From Erysipelotrichaceae bacterium (lineage in GTDB: Bacteria > Bacillota_I > Bacilli_A > Erysipelotrichales > Erysipelotrichaceae), in NCBI GenBank assembly GCA_017432005.1, contig JAFRKA010000026.1, positions 62,001 to 126,000 on the forward strand: 64,000 bases of DNA, read 5' to 3'. A program made the translations under genes and the position numbers. The notes below the pieces were generated by a model. It made no database searches. It was given only the letters and a program-made list of their open reading frames with translations, and had not been told where the DNA came from. Shown here piece after piece: positions 45,143 to 53,822 of this stretch (position 1 is its first letter; each line of letters starts with the position of its first letter).

Positions 45143-46039
45143 TCAGATAATGTCTTTAATATTCATCACGGCATTTTTCTCAATATGTCTGTTTTCAGAC
45201 AGATTGGCGTTTTTGAAATAATCAGGATTCATCTCACCGCTGTATTCTTCCGGTAAAGCCTTACCCGGATGGAACAGCAATTCAAGTTTGCGTTTATCCC
45301 TTTCAGCTTTTTTCAGCATATCAGGATAAACTTTCTGTATTCTATCATAATCCATATGACCTGACATAGCCAAACCCCACATATACATCTTATCCAAGTT
45401 ATGTTGTTCGCAATATCTGTCAACTTCACCTGAATAAAACATCAGTATCCTGTTCTTTATGAGATTCGCAACCCCGTATGTTCCGATTAAAGATATATTC
45501 TTTAAAAAAGGAGATAAGGGTTCTTTAGGATTCCTTATATACTCAACATCATACTTTTCTTCTTCGATAACTTCAGTAAGAGCTTCCCATACAACAGGTA
45601 TCAGATGTGTATGTATATGAGAATCGATCCTGATCCCCTTCTGTTTACATTCAATACCGTTTTCTTTGGCGATCGTGATACATTTATTTATTACTATCTG
45701 AGTTTTATCGATCTGTCTTTTTAATTCTTTTTTAAGTTCCTGTTTAATCTGCTTTTTGTTGAAACTGTACGAAGATAAAAACAGTCTGCCCCATGACATT
45801 GGAAATAGATCACTTTCGCTTTTCCCTTCAGGAATATTCAGATGAATGGAGATCAGAGGCAGAAACGGAAGACTGGGAATTTCCTTATACAGAAGTTCCA
45901 TGCTTTCTTCAAAAAGACTGTTATTGCAGATAATCGAAAAACTGTTCAGGCAGCCTTTTCTCATACATTCGAGCATGTCTAAGGATGTATTTATGGAGTA
46001 TCCGTAGTCGTCGGCATGGATATCAACTTCTTGATTCAT
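45143..46039 (-). CDS. ChbG/YdjC-like carbohydrate deacetylase
   Basis: 298 residues from the ATG at 46039. VDIHADDYGYS (metal Asp pair) and RIDSHIHTHLIP (metal His pair) define the YdjC family, which deacetylates N-acetylated oligosaccharides. The start overlaps the upstream gene by 17 bp; a 17-codon upstream extension lies inside that gene and is rejected. In this locus it may deacetylate an amino sugar of the repeat unit or an intermediate. Confidence 0.84.
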   Translation of the reverse strand: MNQEVDIHADDYGYSINTSLDMLECMRKGCLNSFSIICNNSLFEESMELLYKEIPSLPFLPLISIHLNIPEGKSESDLFPMSWGRLFLSSYSFNKKQIKQELKKELKRQIDKTQIVINKCITIAKENGIECKQKGIRIDSHIHTHLIPVVWEALTEVIEEEKYDVEYIRNPKEPLSPFLKNISLIGTYGVANLIKNRILMFYSGEVDRYCEQHNLDKMYMWGLAMSGHMDYDRIQKVYPDMLKKAERDKRKLELLFHPGKALPEEYSGEMNPDYFKNANLSENRHIEKNAVMNIKDII

Positions 46040-47465
46040 AATTAAGGCTCGCTTTCTGTAATGATATAAAGTAAAGAAACATCGTTGCATACAGTGTATA
46101 TTTATTTAACAGAACACTTAACATGGTTACAGCAAAAATTCCAAGGATTACCAGTTTATAGTTAACCGCATATATAGATGATTTCTTATTGTCTGAAAAA
46201 ACGATTCCAACAGTAACAATAAACAGATAGATTATCGTGCTTATCGCCAGGAACGCATCCATGACAATATCACTGAAAGCACCATAGTGATTTGCCAGTT
46301 CAAGAGGATAATGAACTCCGCTCCAAAGAATATATATCTTATGTGATACTAATCTCACAAGATCAACCGGATGTTTGAGCAAATATATATACTGATTTAT
46401 CAGAACAGCTCTATAGCCTTCAAGAAAATGTTCGTTCTTCATGGAGATATCATTTTCTTCCAGATATTCTCTCATCTTCTGTTTTGGATAACCATCTACC
46501 TGCTCACCCAATGATTCGATATTAGAACCATGGATAAGGATCGTATAAGTATTAACTGTTGTCTTAAATTCATTTACATTCAGATAAGATGAGATAGCGT
46601 TTGATCCAACGACCGACATGATCAAGACAACCACTAGTAACGCTTTCTTCAGATACTTGATATTGCTGAAAAGCATCAGCAAACCCGAAATGACATAAAT
46701 AATGTAACCGACCGGGTTGACAAAGCAGGTCATCACGGTCGACAAGATCATAGCAACTGTATATCCAAGAATCTTTCCGTTTTTCTCTTCTCTTAACATC
46801 CTGTTAAGGAAAAACATAAACAGAGAAAGATAAAAATATACAAATAATTCATGTGTCAAACAGAATGAAATCATGGCAGTAGACGGCATCAGCAGATAAG
46901 CAACTGTTAAAAAGAAAGTCTTCTCTTTTCCAATGATTTCTTTAAATGAACAGAAGTTAACTATCGTTCCAATGAAGAAAGCAATAAACGTTCCTATATG
47001 AAGTGGAATATGTAAAAACTTGAATACTGCAAAATGTAAAGCAATGCCAAACAGATGTGAGATAGCACTGGTGCGTATATCGCCTGTAGAAACGATTTCA
47101 TCAGCGATATCATTGTAAATCTTAATATCAGCTCCAGCAGTCGCGTCGTAGCTGAATAATAGAGTTACGATCACCTTGGTGATGATCATTATAACTGCAA
47201 TTATGATCAGCATATTTCTTTCGCTGATTCCGCTGAAATAAGCAAGTATTATCTCCAGATACTTTTTGATTAATTCTTTACCAAAACGTATCACTAGCAG
47301 ATATACAATGATCAGCATACCGAAGAAAACCATTCTGACTGTTCCGGATAAAAAACTGGTAAAGACATATAATGATGCCAATGGTATCGTATAGAAAAAT
47401 ATATCAGTGATCACTGATATAAATCTCTCAAACCAGTTGTAATATCTGTTCGCATTTTCCATCAA
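46023..47465 (-). CDS. Polytopic membrane protein, GT-C glycosyltransferase-like
   Basis: 480 residues with about 10-11 membrane helices. The first loop contains SYDATAGADIKIYNDIADEI, in the place where GT-C enzymes keep their catalytic acid. A later extracellular segment has IHGSNIESLGEQVDG. GT-C enzymes take sugars from undecaprenyl-phosphate donors and add them outside the cell; the paired GtrB-like genes fit. A polymerase-type protein is the alternative. It overlaps rfbD by 4 bp. Confidence 0.68.
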   Translation of the reverse strand: MMENANRYYNWFERFISVITDIFFYTIPLASLYVFTSFLSGTVRMVFFGMLIIVYLLVIRFGKELIKKYLEIILAYFSGISERNMLIIIAVIMIITKVIVTLLFSYDATAGADIKIYNDIADEIVSTGDIRTSAISHLFGIALHFAVFKFLHIPLHIGTFIAFFIGTIVNFCSFKEIIGKEKTFFLTVAYLLMPSTAMISFCLTHELFVYFYLSLFMFFLNRMLREEKNGKILGYTVAMILSTVMTCFVNPVGYIIYVISGLLMLFSNIKYLKKALLVVVLIMSVVGSNAISSYLNVNEFKTTVNTYTILIHGSNIESLGEQVDGYPKQKMREYLEENDISMKNEHFLEGYRAVLINQYIYLLKHPVDLVRLVSHKIYILWSGVHYPLELANHYGAFSDIVMDAFLAISTIIYLFIVTVGIVFSDNKKSSIYAVNYKLVILGIFAVTMLSVLLNKYTLYATMFLYFISLQKASLNYESRS

Positions 47466-48328
47466 CTTATTTCTTTAAGATATCTGCTTAGCGCATCTTT
47501 CCAGTCAGGCAATCTTTCAAAACCGTTTTCACTGAGTTTTGACTTATCAAGTCTCGAATTAAATGGCCTCTTGGCCTTACTCAATCCGTATTCGATCGTT
47601 GAGACGGGAATGACTTTTGTGTTCATACCGGCCTGTCTATAGATCTCAACACAGAAATCATACCAGGAAATATAACCGCCTTCGTTGGTAGCGTGATAGT
47701 ATCCGTACTTGTCTGTTTCGATCATATCGACAAGCAGTCTCGATAGATCATATGTATATGTCGGCGTACCGATCTGATCATTTACTACTCTGACTTCATC
47801 ATGTGTCTTTCCGACATTGATCATCGTTTGAATAAAGTTCTTTCCGTTTTTGCCAAAGACCCAGGCTATACGGACGATAAAGAATTTCTCTAAAGTTGCA
47901 ACCTTCTTTTCGCCTTTGAGTTTTGTCTCACCATAGTAGCATAACGGTTCGTATGACTTGTCATCCGGTTTCCAAGGTTCCTCACCCTGTCCGTCAAAAA
48001 CATAATCGGTACTTAAATACAGGAACTTGCAGTCCAGTTTTGCTGCCGCTTTGACCAGATTCTCTGTACCGGTGACATTTATCGCATAGACTTTATCTTT
48101 ATTTTCTTCGTCTTCTGCTGCATCAACTGCTGTCCAGGCGGCACAATGAATTATTGCGTCAGGATTGATGTCTTTTACGGCATTGATGACATCTTCTTTT
48201 GTGATATCCAAAAGATAATCCATATCACCGGCAATATCAGTTGTAACTGCTTCATGGCCTCTTTTTCTTAATTCATTAACGACATCATGTCCCAGCTGCC
48301 CGTTGGCACCTGTAACCAGCACTTTCAT
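47462..48328 (-). CDS. rfbD: dTDP-4-dehydrorhamnose reductase
   Basis: 288 residues. NAD(P) loop GANGQLGHD (7-15), then HCAAWTAVDAAE, YLSTDYVFDG and the catalytic YGETKLKGE. Last step of dTDP-L-rhamnose synthesis. It lies 3 bp downstream of rfbB. Confidence 0.95.
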   Translation of the reverse strand: MKVLVTGANGQLGHDVVNELRKRGHEAVTTDIAGDMDYLLDITKEDVINAVKDINPDAIIHCAAWTAVDAAEDEENKDKVYAINVTGTENLVKAAAKLDCKFLYLSTDYVFDGQGEEPWKPDDKSYEPLCYYGETKLKGEKKVATLEKFFIVRIAWVFGKNGKNFIQTMINVGKTHDEVRVVNDQIGTPTYTYDLSRLLVDMIETDKYGYYHATNEGGYISWYDFCVEIYRQAGMNTKVIPVSTIEYGLSKAKRPFNSRLDKSKLSENGFERLPDWKDALSRYLKEIS

Positions 48329-48331
48329 TTT

Positions 48332-49351
48332 CTATCTGTCCCCGTACATCTTTTCGTAATAATTCATATAATCACCGGAAGTGACGTCATCCATCCATTC
48401 CTGATTATTCATATACCATTCGATCGTCTCTTTGATACCTGTTTCAAAATTATACTTAGGCTTCCAGCCTAATTCATTTTCGATCTTGGTCGGATCGATC
48501 GCATATCTTAAGTCATGACCTTTTCTGTCAGTTACATAGGTAATAAGTGTTTCCGGTTTATCCAGTTCTCTTAAGATCGTCTTAACAACATCGATATTAT
48601 GTCTCTCGTTATGACCACCAATATTATAGACTTCACCGTTCTTTCCGTATCTCATAACTAAATCGATTCCGGCGCAGTGATCATATACATGTAACCAGTC
48701 TCTGACATTCAGGCCTTCGCCATATACCGGTAAAGACTTGTCATGTCTGGCATTATTGATCATTAACGGGATCAGTTTCTCCGGGAACTGATAAGGACCG
48801 TAGTTATTTGAACATCTGGTGATCGTCATATTCAATCCAAATGTCCTGTGATAGGCCATGACCAACAGATCGGCTGAAGCTTTAGAAGCTGAATATGGAG
48901 AACTCGTATGTAATGGCGTCGTTTCTGTAAAGAATGAATCAGTGGCTTCCAGAGGAAGATCGCCATAGACCTCATCAGTTGAGACCTGATGATATCTCTT
49001 GACGCCATATTTCAAAGATGCATCCATCAGCACTTCCGTACCGATGATATTGGTTCTTAAAAACACTTCCGGATCTTTGATGCTTCTGTCAACATGTGAT
49101 TCTGCTGCAAAATTGACAACAATATCAAACTTCTCTTCTTCAAAAAGCTTATTGATGCTTTCGCGATCGCGGATATCCATCTTTACAAATTTGAATTTGG
49201 GATTATCCTTACAACCATCAAGATTCTTGAGGTTTCCAGCATAAGTCAGTAAATCCAAAGCTACTATTTCATCTTCCGGATATTTCTCTAGTTCATAATA
49301 TACAAAATTCGAACCAATAAATCCTGCTGCACCTGTTACTAAAATCTTCAT
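48332..49351 (-). CDS. rfbB: dTDP-glucose 4,6-dehydratase
   Basis: 339 residues. GAAGFIGSNFV (7-17), AAESHVDRSI, STDEVYGDLP with the catalytic Asp/Glu, and YSASKASADLL with the active-site Tyr-Lys. Second step of dTDP-rhamnose synthesis. It is 2 bp from the AT-rich glycosyltransferase upstream. Confidence 0.96.
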   Translation of the reverse strand: MKILVTGAAGFIGSNFVYYELEKYPEDEIVALDLLTYAGNLKNLDGCKDNPKFKFVKMDIRDRESINKLFEEEKFDIVVNFAAESHVDRSIKDPEVFLRTNIIGTEVLMDASLKYGVKRYHQVSTDEVYGDLPLEATDSFFTETTPLHTSSPYSASKASADLLVMAYHRTFGLNMTITRCSNNYGPYQFPEKLIPLMINNARHDKSLPVYGEGLNVRDWLHVYDHCAGIDLVMRYGKNGEVYNIGGHNERHNIDVVKTILRELDKPETLITYVTDRKGHDLRYAIDPTKIENELGWKPKYNFETGIKETIEWYMNNQEWMDDVTSGDYMNYYEKMYGDR

Positions 49352-49353
49352 TA

Positions 49354-50307
49354 TTATTTCTTGCTCCCTTTTGCTTTTTCTTTTCTAACTTCTTCTCTTA
49401 TAACATATTGTGGAATATGGTTACTGATTAAATATCCCCTTCCAACATATTCACCAATTAAACCAAGGAAAATCATGATAAAACCACCAATAAACAACAA
49501 CGTTGCAAACATTGATGTCCAACCAGCTTCAACTTCTGGATGTATTAATTTATCAATAATAACAATTAAACCGATAACAAATCCGCAAAATGCAAATATA
49601 AATCCACTTAACGAGGCCAGTCTCAATGGCTTTATTGAAAATGAAGTAACACCGTTTAACCACAGTGCAACCGATTTGCTGAAGTTATATCCTGATTCTC
49701 CAGCATATCTATATCCATGTTCAATCGGCACAGAAGCGGTTTTTGTTGTAACGGCCCAAACCATGCCATCAATATATGGTTTAGGATTTTCATATTTCAA
49801 AATTTCATTAATTACATATCTTCTTGTCACGTTATAGCTAGACATTATTGAACAGCTTGGAATATCCATCATCTTTGTAAGAAACCAATAATTAAACTTT
49901 GATCCTATACGTTTGTATAAAGTATGGTGATAATTTTTAAATTCAGCACAAACATAATCGTATCCTTCTTCAAGTTTATCAATCAGTTGGAATAGATACT
50001 TAGGATCATGTTCACCATCATCATCCATTCTTACAATATAATCACCACTAGCTTTAGAAAAAGCAGCCATCAATGCAGATGATTCACCAAAATTTTTAGA
50101 AAGATCATAAGCTATAATATGCTCGTCCTTTCTTGCAAGATCAGCAATGATATTAAAAGTGTTGTCCGGTGAACAATCGTTTACAAGGATTATTTCATAA
50201 CTAAACTCCTTGTGTTTTTTCATTTCCTTTGTTATTTCTTCAGTTAATCTTCCGATCGTGCTTTCAGATCTGTAGCAAGGAATTGCAATTGATATTTTCT
50301 TTTTCAT
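49354..50307 (-). CDS. GtrB-like glycosyltransferase, AT-rich
   Basis: 317 residues. GT2 domain with IAIPCYRSESTIGRL, VNDCSPDNTF and RMDDDGEHDP; two C-terminal helices (about 230-295). Likely an undecaprenyl-phosphate glycosyltransferase, paralogous to the one at 44163. Two sampled 60-base lines are about 30-35% GC against about 45% in one rfbA line, and Asn AAT, Ile ATT/ATA and Leu TTA codons are common. It and the 130-base region upstream may have been acquired separately. There is no Shine-Dalgarno; TATAGT lies seven bases before the ATG. Confidence 0.86.
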   Translation of the reverse strand: MKKKISIAIPCYRSESTIGRLTEEITKEMKKHKEFSYEIILVNDCSPDNTFNIIADLARKDEHIIAYDLSKNFGESSALMAAFSKASGDYIVRMDDDGEHDPKYLFQLIDKLEEGYDYVCAEFKNYHHTLYKRIGSKFNYWFLTKMMDIPSCSIMSSYNVTRRYVINEILKYENPKPYIDGMVWAVTTKTASVPIEHGYRYAGESGYNFSKSVALWLNGVTSFSIKPLRLASLSGFIFAFCGFVIGLIVIIDKLIHPEVEAGWTSMFATLLFIGGFIMIFLGLIGEYVGRGYLISNHIPQYVIREEVRKEKAKGSKK

Positions 50308-50437
50308 TTTCTATACTATACGTTATCACACAACAAAAATTTTCCGTTATCCGGATATCAACATAATTTTACCAAATTAAAACAGATAACTCTATATTCT
50401 TATCAGATTAATGAAATCCTTTATACTTTAAAATGAT

Positions 50438-51355
50438 TTAGTTGCCAAAATCATCAGGTTCAATAAAATTCGTATAAATCATATCTACACCGTCATCAAT
50501 TAACTCTTTCGCTTCTTCAGTATCATCGATTGTATGGACTGCGACTATGATATTCATGGATTTCCATAAATCAAGAATATCCGATTCGATATTATCTGAA
50601 CTGACAGTTATAAAGTTAATTCCACTTCTTTTACAGAATTTAGCTATATCTTCCTTTTCCCATTGAATCTGATATAGAGTGAAAATGACTGAACGGAAAT
50701 CATGGTTGTTCATGACATAATTAAGCATATCCTTCGTATAGACTTGCGGAATGATCCTGTCCAGAACTTCCGGATCAACTTCCCTGGCATAGTCTACAAT
50801 CTGTGAAAACTGCTTATAAACACTTAATTCATCAGAATACTTCGTATCAGTAATGATATATATATCCGGATATTCGTTAAGCAGATCAACGATATCCTTA
50901 TAATCTAGAGGCGTATAATCATTGAACAACGTTGTATTCTTAAAGTTCTCGTATGAATACTCAACACCACTTTCTTCATTACCGGTTATATATCTCCACC
51001 ATTCCTCATCATGACAGCATATCGTCTTATTATCAGTAGTAAGATCAAAATCTACCTCAAAGATTCTGTGACCCAGTTCATAGTTATACAGGAATGCTTC
51101 CAGAGCATTTGTATAAGTCTTTGATCCTTTACCGCCAAACGCATGAGCTATCAGTCTGTTTCCTTCTGCCCAGGAATAATCAAAGTCGTAGTGTCTGATG
51201 TTTTCCTGATTGAATTTGTCAATCTCCGTTACCTTGTCTCTGAGATAGTGATATTTTTCCATCAGGAATTTAGCACCCTTGATCGAACCGAGAGCCCCAG
51301 CAACGATCAATAGAAACAAGATTGCAAGTACGATAATAATCTTTCTGTTTTTCAT
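50438..51355 (-). CDS. Membrane-anchored glycerophosphodiester phosphodiesterase family protein
   Basis: 305 residues. One N-terminal membrane helix (about 5-24) places the domain outside. RLIAHAFGG (H71) replaces the usual HRG, then EVDFDLTTDN (E100, D102) and CHDEEW (H115) give the metal and general acid residues. The missing Arg after the first His is unusual and may change the substrate. The family splits glycerophosphodiesters, so it may act on glycerol-phosphate groups of the wall polymer. Abuts the 5'-nucleotidase gene. Confidence 0.82.
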   Translation of the reverse strand: MKNRKIIIVLAILFLLIVAGALGSIKGAKFLMEKYHYLRDKVTEIDKFNQENIRHYDFDYSWAEGNRLIAHAFGGKGSKTYTNALEAFLYNYELGHRIFEVDFDLTTDNKTICCHDEEWWRYITGNEESGVEYSYENFKNTTLFNDYTPLDYKDIVDLLNEYPDIYIITDTKYSDELSVYKQFSQIVDYAREVDPEVLDRIIPQVYTKDMLNYVMNNHDFRSVIFTLYQIQWEKEDIAKFCKRSGINFITVSSDNIESDILDLWKSMNIIVAVHTIDDTEEAKELIDDGVDMIYTNFIEPDDFGN

Positions 51356-51358
51356 AAA

Positions 51359-52321
51359 TTATTCACCGATCTCTTCAAATATAGACTCCACCATTTCTTT
51401 TACACCAGCGTCTATTTCATATACAGTCTGATATAACGTCGTATTGATGGTGTGATCAGGATGCAGGATCATCTCACCAAGGTTCTGAAGCTTTTCACCC
51501 GTAGATGTCAATGCGACATCTTCACCGTTCTTGTTAAGTACAACCTCACCTTCAATCGGTGTATGCGAATGCCCATCGATGACCGCATCGATACCATAGG
51601 TGTTCATAATCACATCTTTTGAGCTCCATCCTTCAGTAACACTGTTGGAACCTAAATGTGCAAGGAGGATAACGTATTCAGCTCTCTTTCTGGCTTTGTT
51701 GACAGTCTTCTGGATCTGTTCGTAAAGATCTTGTCCATCATTAGCGCCATAAAAATCATATTGAGGTACACCGTTTACTGTGATTGCTTCGTAAGCCTGT
51801 TTATTTTCGATAAGTGTTTCAGGTGTTGTAACACCTACAAAAGCGACTCTCACGCCTCCGTAATTCTTGATTACATACGGCTTAACTCCACTAAGAACGT
51901 CTTTGCCTTCACCAACGTATTTGATATTGCAACTCACGAAATCAAAATCAGCTTCATGGATATTGTTTGCCAAAGCATCCAGACCGATTGCAAACTCCTG
52001 ATTGCCTATTGTGACTACGTCATATCCCACAACATTCATGATCTGGGTAATATACTCGCCATTACTCAAATGTGATACATCTCCATCATAAAAGTCTCCG
52101 GCATCGACCAATGCCACATATTTATTATTGCTTTTTACATAATCTGTATAGCCTTTGACCCCGGCATAGCCGAAATTCTTATCGATCTTACTGGCAACAT
52201 CATTTGTGTAAATGATATGAATATCTTCTGTCTGTTCATGCATAAAAGAACATGCTGCCAGTGAACATGAACTCAAAACCAGACATAAAATACAAATAAT
52301 TAATACTCCAAACTTTTTCAT
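51359..52321 (-). CDS. 5'-nucleotidase/UshA-like metallophosphoesterase lipoprotein
   Basis: 320 residues. Signal peptide with LSSC and LAAC candidate lipobox cysteines around residues 19-24. Metal motifs: YTNDVAS (usual TNDxH altered), DAGDFYDG, GNQEF, LLAHLG and DGHSHTP. The protein ends after the catalytic domain and lacks the usual C-terminal nucleotidase domain. It should be a surface lipoprotein that hydrolyses a phosphoester, possibly of a nucleotide sugar. The start follows the rfbC stop directly. Confidence 0.82.
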   Translation of the reverse strand: MKKFGVLIICILCLVLSSCSLAACSFMHEQTEDIHIIYTNDVASKIDKNFGYAGVKGYTDYVKSNNKYVALVDAGDFYDGDVSHLSNGEYITQIMNVVGYDVVTIGNQEFAIGLDALANNIHEADFDFVSCNIKYVGEGKDVLSGVKPYVIKNYGGVRVAFVGVTTPETLIENKQAYEAITVNGVPQYDFYGANDGQDLYEQIQKTVNKARKRAEYVILLAHLGSNSVTEGWSSKDVIMNTYGIDAVIDGHSHTPIEGEVVLNKNGEDVALTSTGEKLQNLGEMILHPDHTINTTLYQTVYEIDAGVKEMVESIFEEIGE

Positions 52322-52894
52322 TTATTCTTTCTCATATACGAAATTCGCATTGCACTCTTCCAGTGTCGGTGCGATCTTGTCCTTTTCAGATAGGACTGGT
52401 TCAATACCGTTCAACAATGAACCCCAGTCGACATTGATGGTCGGATCATCATATCTGATACCGCCTTCGGATTCTTTGTTGTACAAAGCATCACACTTGT
52501 ACTGGAATTCCACATCATCAGTTACCGTCAAAAAACCATGGGCCATACCTTTAGGTATATAGAACATACGCTTGTTCTCAGCAGATAATTCACAAGATGT
52601 CCATTTGCCATAAGTAGGCGATCCTTTTCTGATATCTACCGCAACATCAATGACTTTACCTTTAGTGCATCTTACCAGTTTAGCCTGTGAATAAGGAGCT
52701 CTCTGGTAATGCAAGCCTCTTAACGTTCCCTTCTGGGCACTGTAGGACATGTTATCCTGGACAAAAACAGTATCGATACCCATTTCATGGAATTTGGCCT
52801 CATTATATGTTTCCATGAACCATCCTCTGTTATCTCCGTAACAGTCTGATTCTATGATATAGACTCCTTCAATAGCCGTTTCGATCTTCTTCAT
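52322..52894 (-). CDS. rfbC: dTDP-4-dehydrorhamnose 3,5-epimerase
   Basis: 190 residues. GWFMETYN, QDNMSYS, the catalytic RGLHYQ motif (His), and GKVIDVAVDIR in a cupin fold. Third step of dTDP-rhamnose synthesis. It overlaps rfbA by one base. Confidence 0.95.
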   Translation of the reverse strand: MKKIETAIEGVYIIESDCYGDNRGWFMETYNEAKFHEMGIDTVFVQDNMSYSAQKGTLRGLHYQRAPYSQAKLVRCTKGKVIDVAVDIRKGSPTYGKWTSCELSAENKRMFYIPKGMAHGFLTVTDDVEFQYKCDALYNKESEGGIRYDDPTINVDWGSLLNGIEPVLSEKDKIAPTLEECNANFVYEKE

Positions 52895-53778
52895 TATTCA
52901 GCCTTATCCTCCGCAACTGCTTTCAGATGTTCCCCATATGGAGATTTTCCATAGCGCTTGGCACTTTCCATCAGCTGTTTCTTTGAGATCCAACCGTACT
53001 TGAATCCGATCTCTTCAGGAGCAGAGATGACGATATTCTGTCTCTTGGAAATGATCTGAACGTAGTTGGCTGCTTCAACTAACGAATCCATCGTTCCGGT
53101 ATCCAGCCAAGCATAGCCTCTGCCGAGTAATTCAACATCCAATTTCTTTTTCTTGAGATACATATCATTCAATGTCGTGATCTCAAGTTCACCTCTTGGC
53201 GAAGGGATAACGTTTTTAGCCATTTTTGAAACACCGGCAGGATAGAAATACAGACCGGTTATGCAGTAATTGGATTTAGGATTCTGCGGTTTCTCTTCGA
53301 CAGACAATACTCTGCCTTTCTTGTCGAATTCGACGATGCCGAATCTTTCCGGATCGTTGACATGGTAACCAAAGATCGTCGCTCTCTTCTTTTCTTCTGC
53401 GTTTTCTTTGGCTTTCTTTAAGATATGACTGAATCCATCGCCGAAGAAGATGTTGTCACCAAGGACCATTGCACATGCTTCCTTGCCGATGAACTTTTCA
53501 CCAAGAATAAAGGCCTGAGCGAGTCCATCCGGAGACGGTTGTACACAATACGACAGTTTTACGCCATACTGTGATCCGTCACCTAGAAGTTCTTCAAATC
53601 TCGGCGTATCGCTTGGTGTTGAGATAACAAGGATATCTTTTATCCCTGCCAGCATCAAAGTGCTTAAGGGATAATATATCATCGGTTTATCATAAACAGG
53701 TAAAAGCTGTTTAGATGTAACCATCGTTAACGGATATAATCTCGTTCCGGCTCCACCGGCTAAAATAATACCTTTCAT
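52894..53778 (-). CDS. rfbA: Glucose-1-phosphate thymidylyltransferase
   Basis: 294 residues. [36 protein letters not shown], a GDNIFFG metal motif and a GYAWLDTGT motif. First step of dTDP-rhamnose synthesis. An extended -10 promoter and AGAGGAA ribosome site precede it, so it can start a separate unit inside the locus. Confidence 0.97.
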   Translation of the reverse strand: MKGIILAGGAGTRLYPLTMVTSKQLLPVYDKPMIYYPLSTLMLAGIKDILVISTPSDTPRFEELLGDGSQYGVKLSYCVQPSPDGLAQAFILGEKFIGKEACAMVLGDNIFFGDGFSHILKKAKENAEEKKRATIFGYHVNDPERFGIVEFDKKGRVLSVEEKPQNPKSNYCITGLYFYPAGVSKMAKNVIPSPRGELEITTLNDMYLKKKKLDVELLGRGYAWLDTGTMDSLVEAANYVQIISKRQNIVISAPEEIGFKYGWISKKQLMESAKRYGKSPYGEHLKAVAEDKAE

Positions 53779-53803
53779 CGTCTTTTTCCTCTTTTACTCC
53801 AAA

Positions 53804-53812
53804 ATTATAACA
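53804..53812 (-). promoter_or_regulatory. Internal extended -10 promoter before rfbA
   Basis: TGTTATAAT on the minus strand (TG at 53812-53811, TATAAT at 53809-53804), with the AGAGGAA ribosome site following. It would allow rhamnose synthesis to be expressed independently of the exporter genes. No good -35 box at 17 bases. Confidence 0.6.
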
Positions 53813-53822
53813 TCTTCATCTA

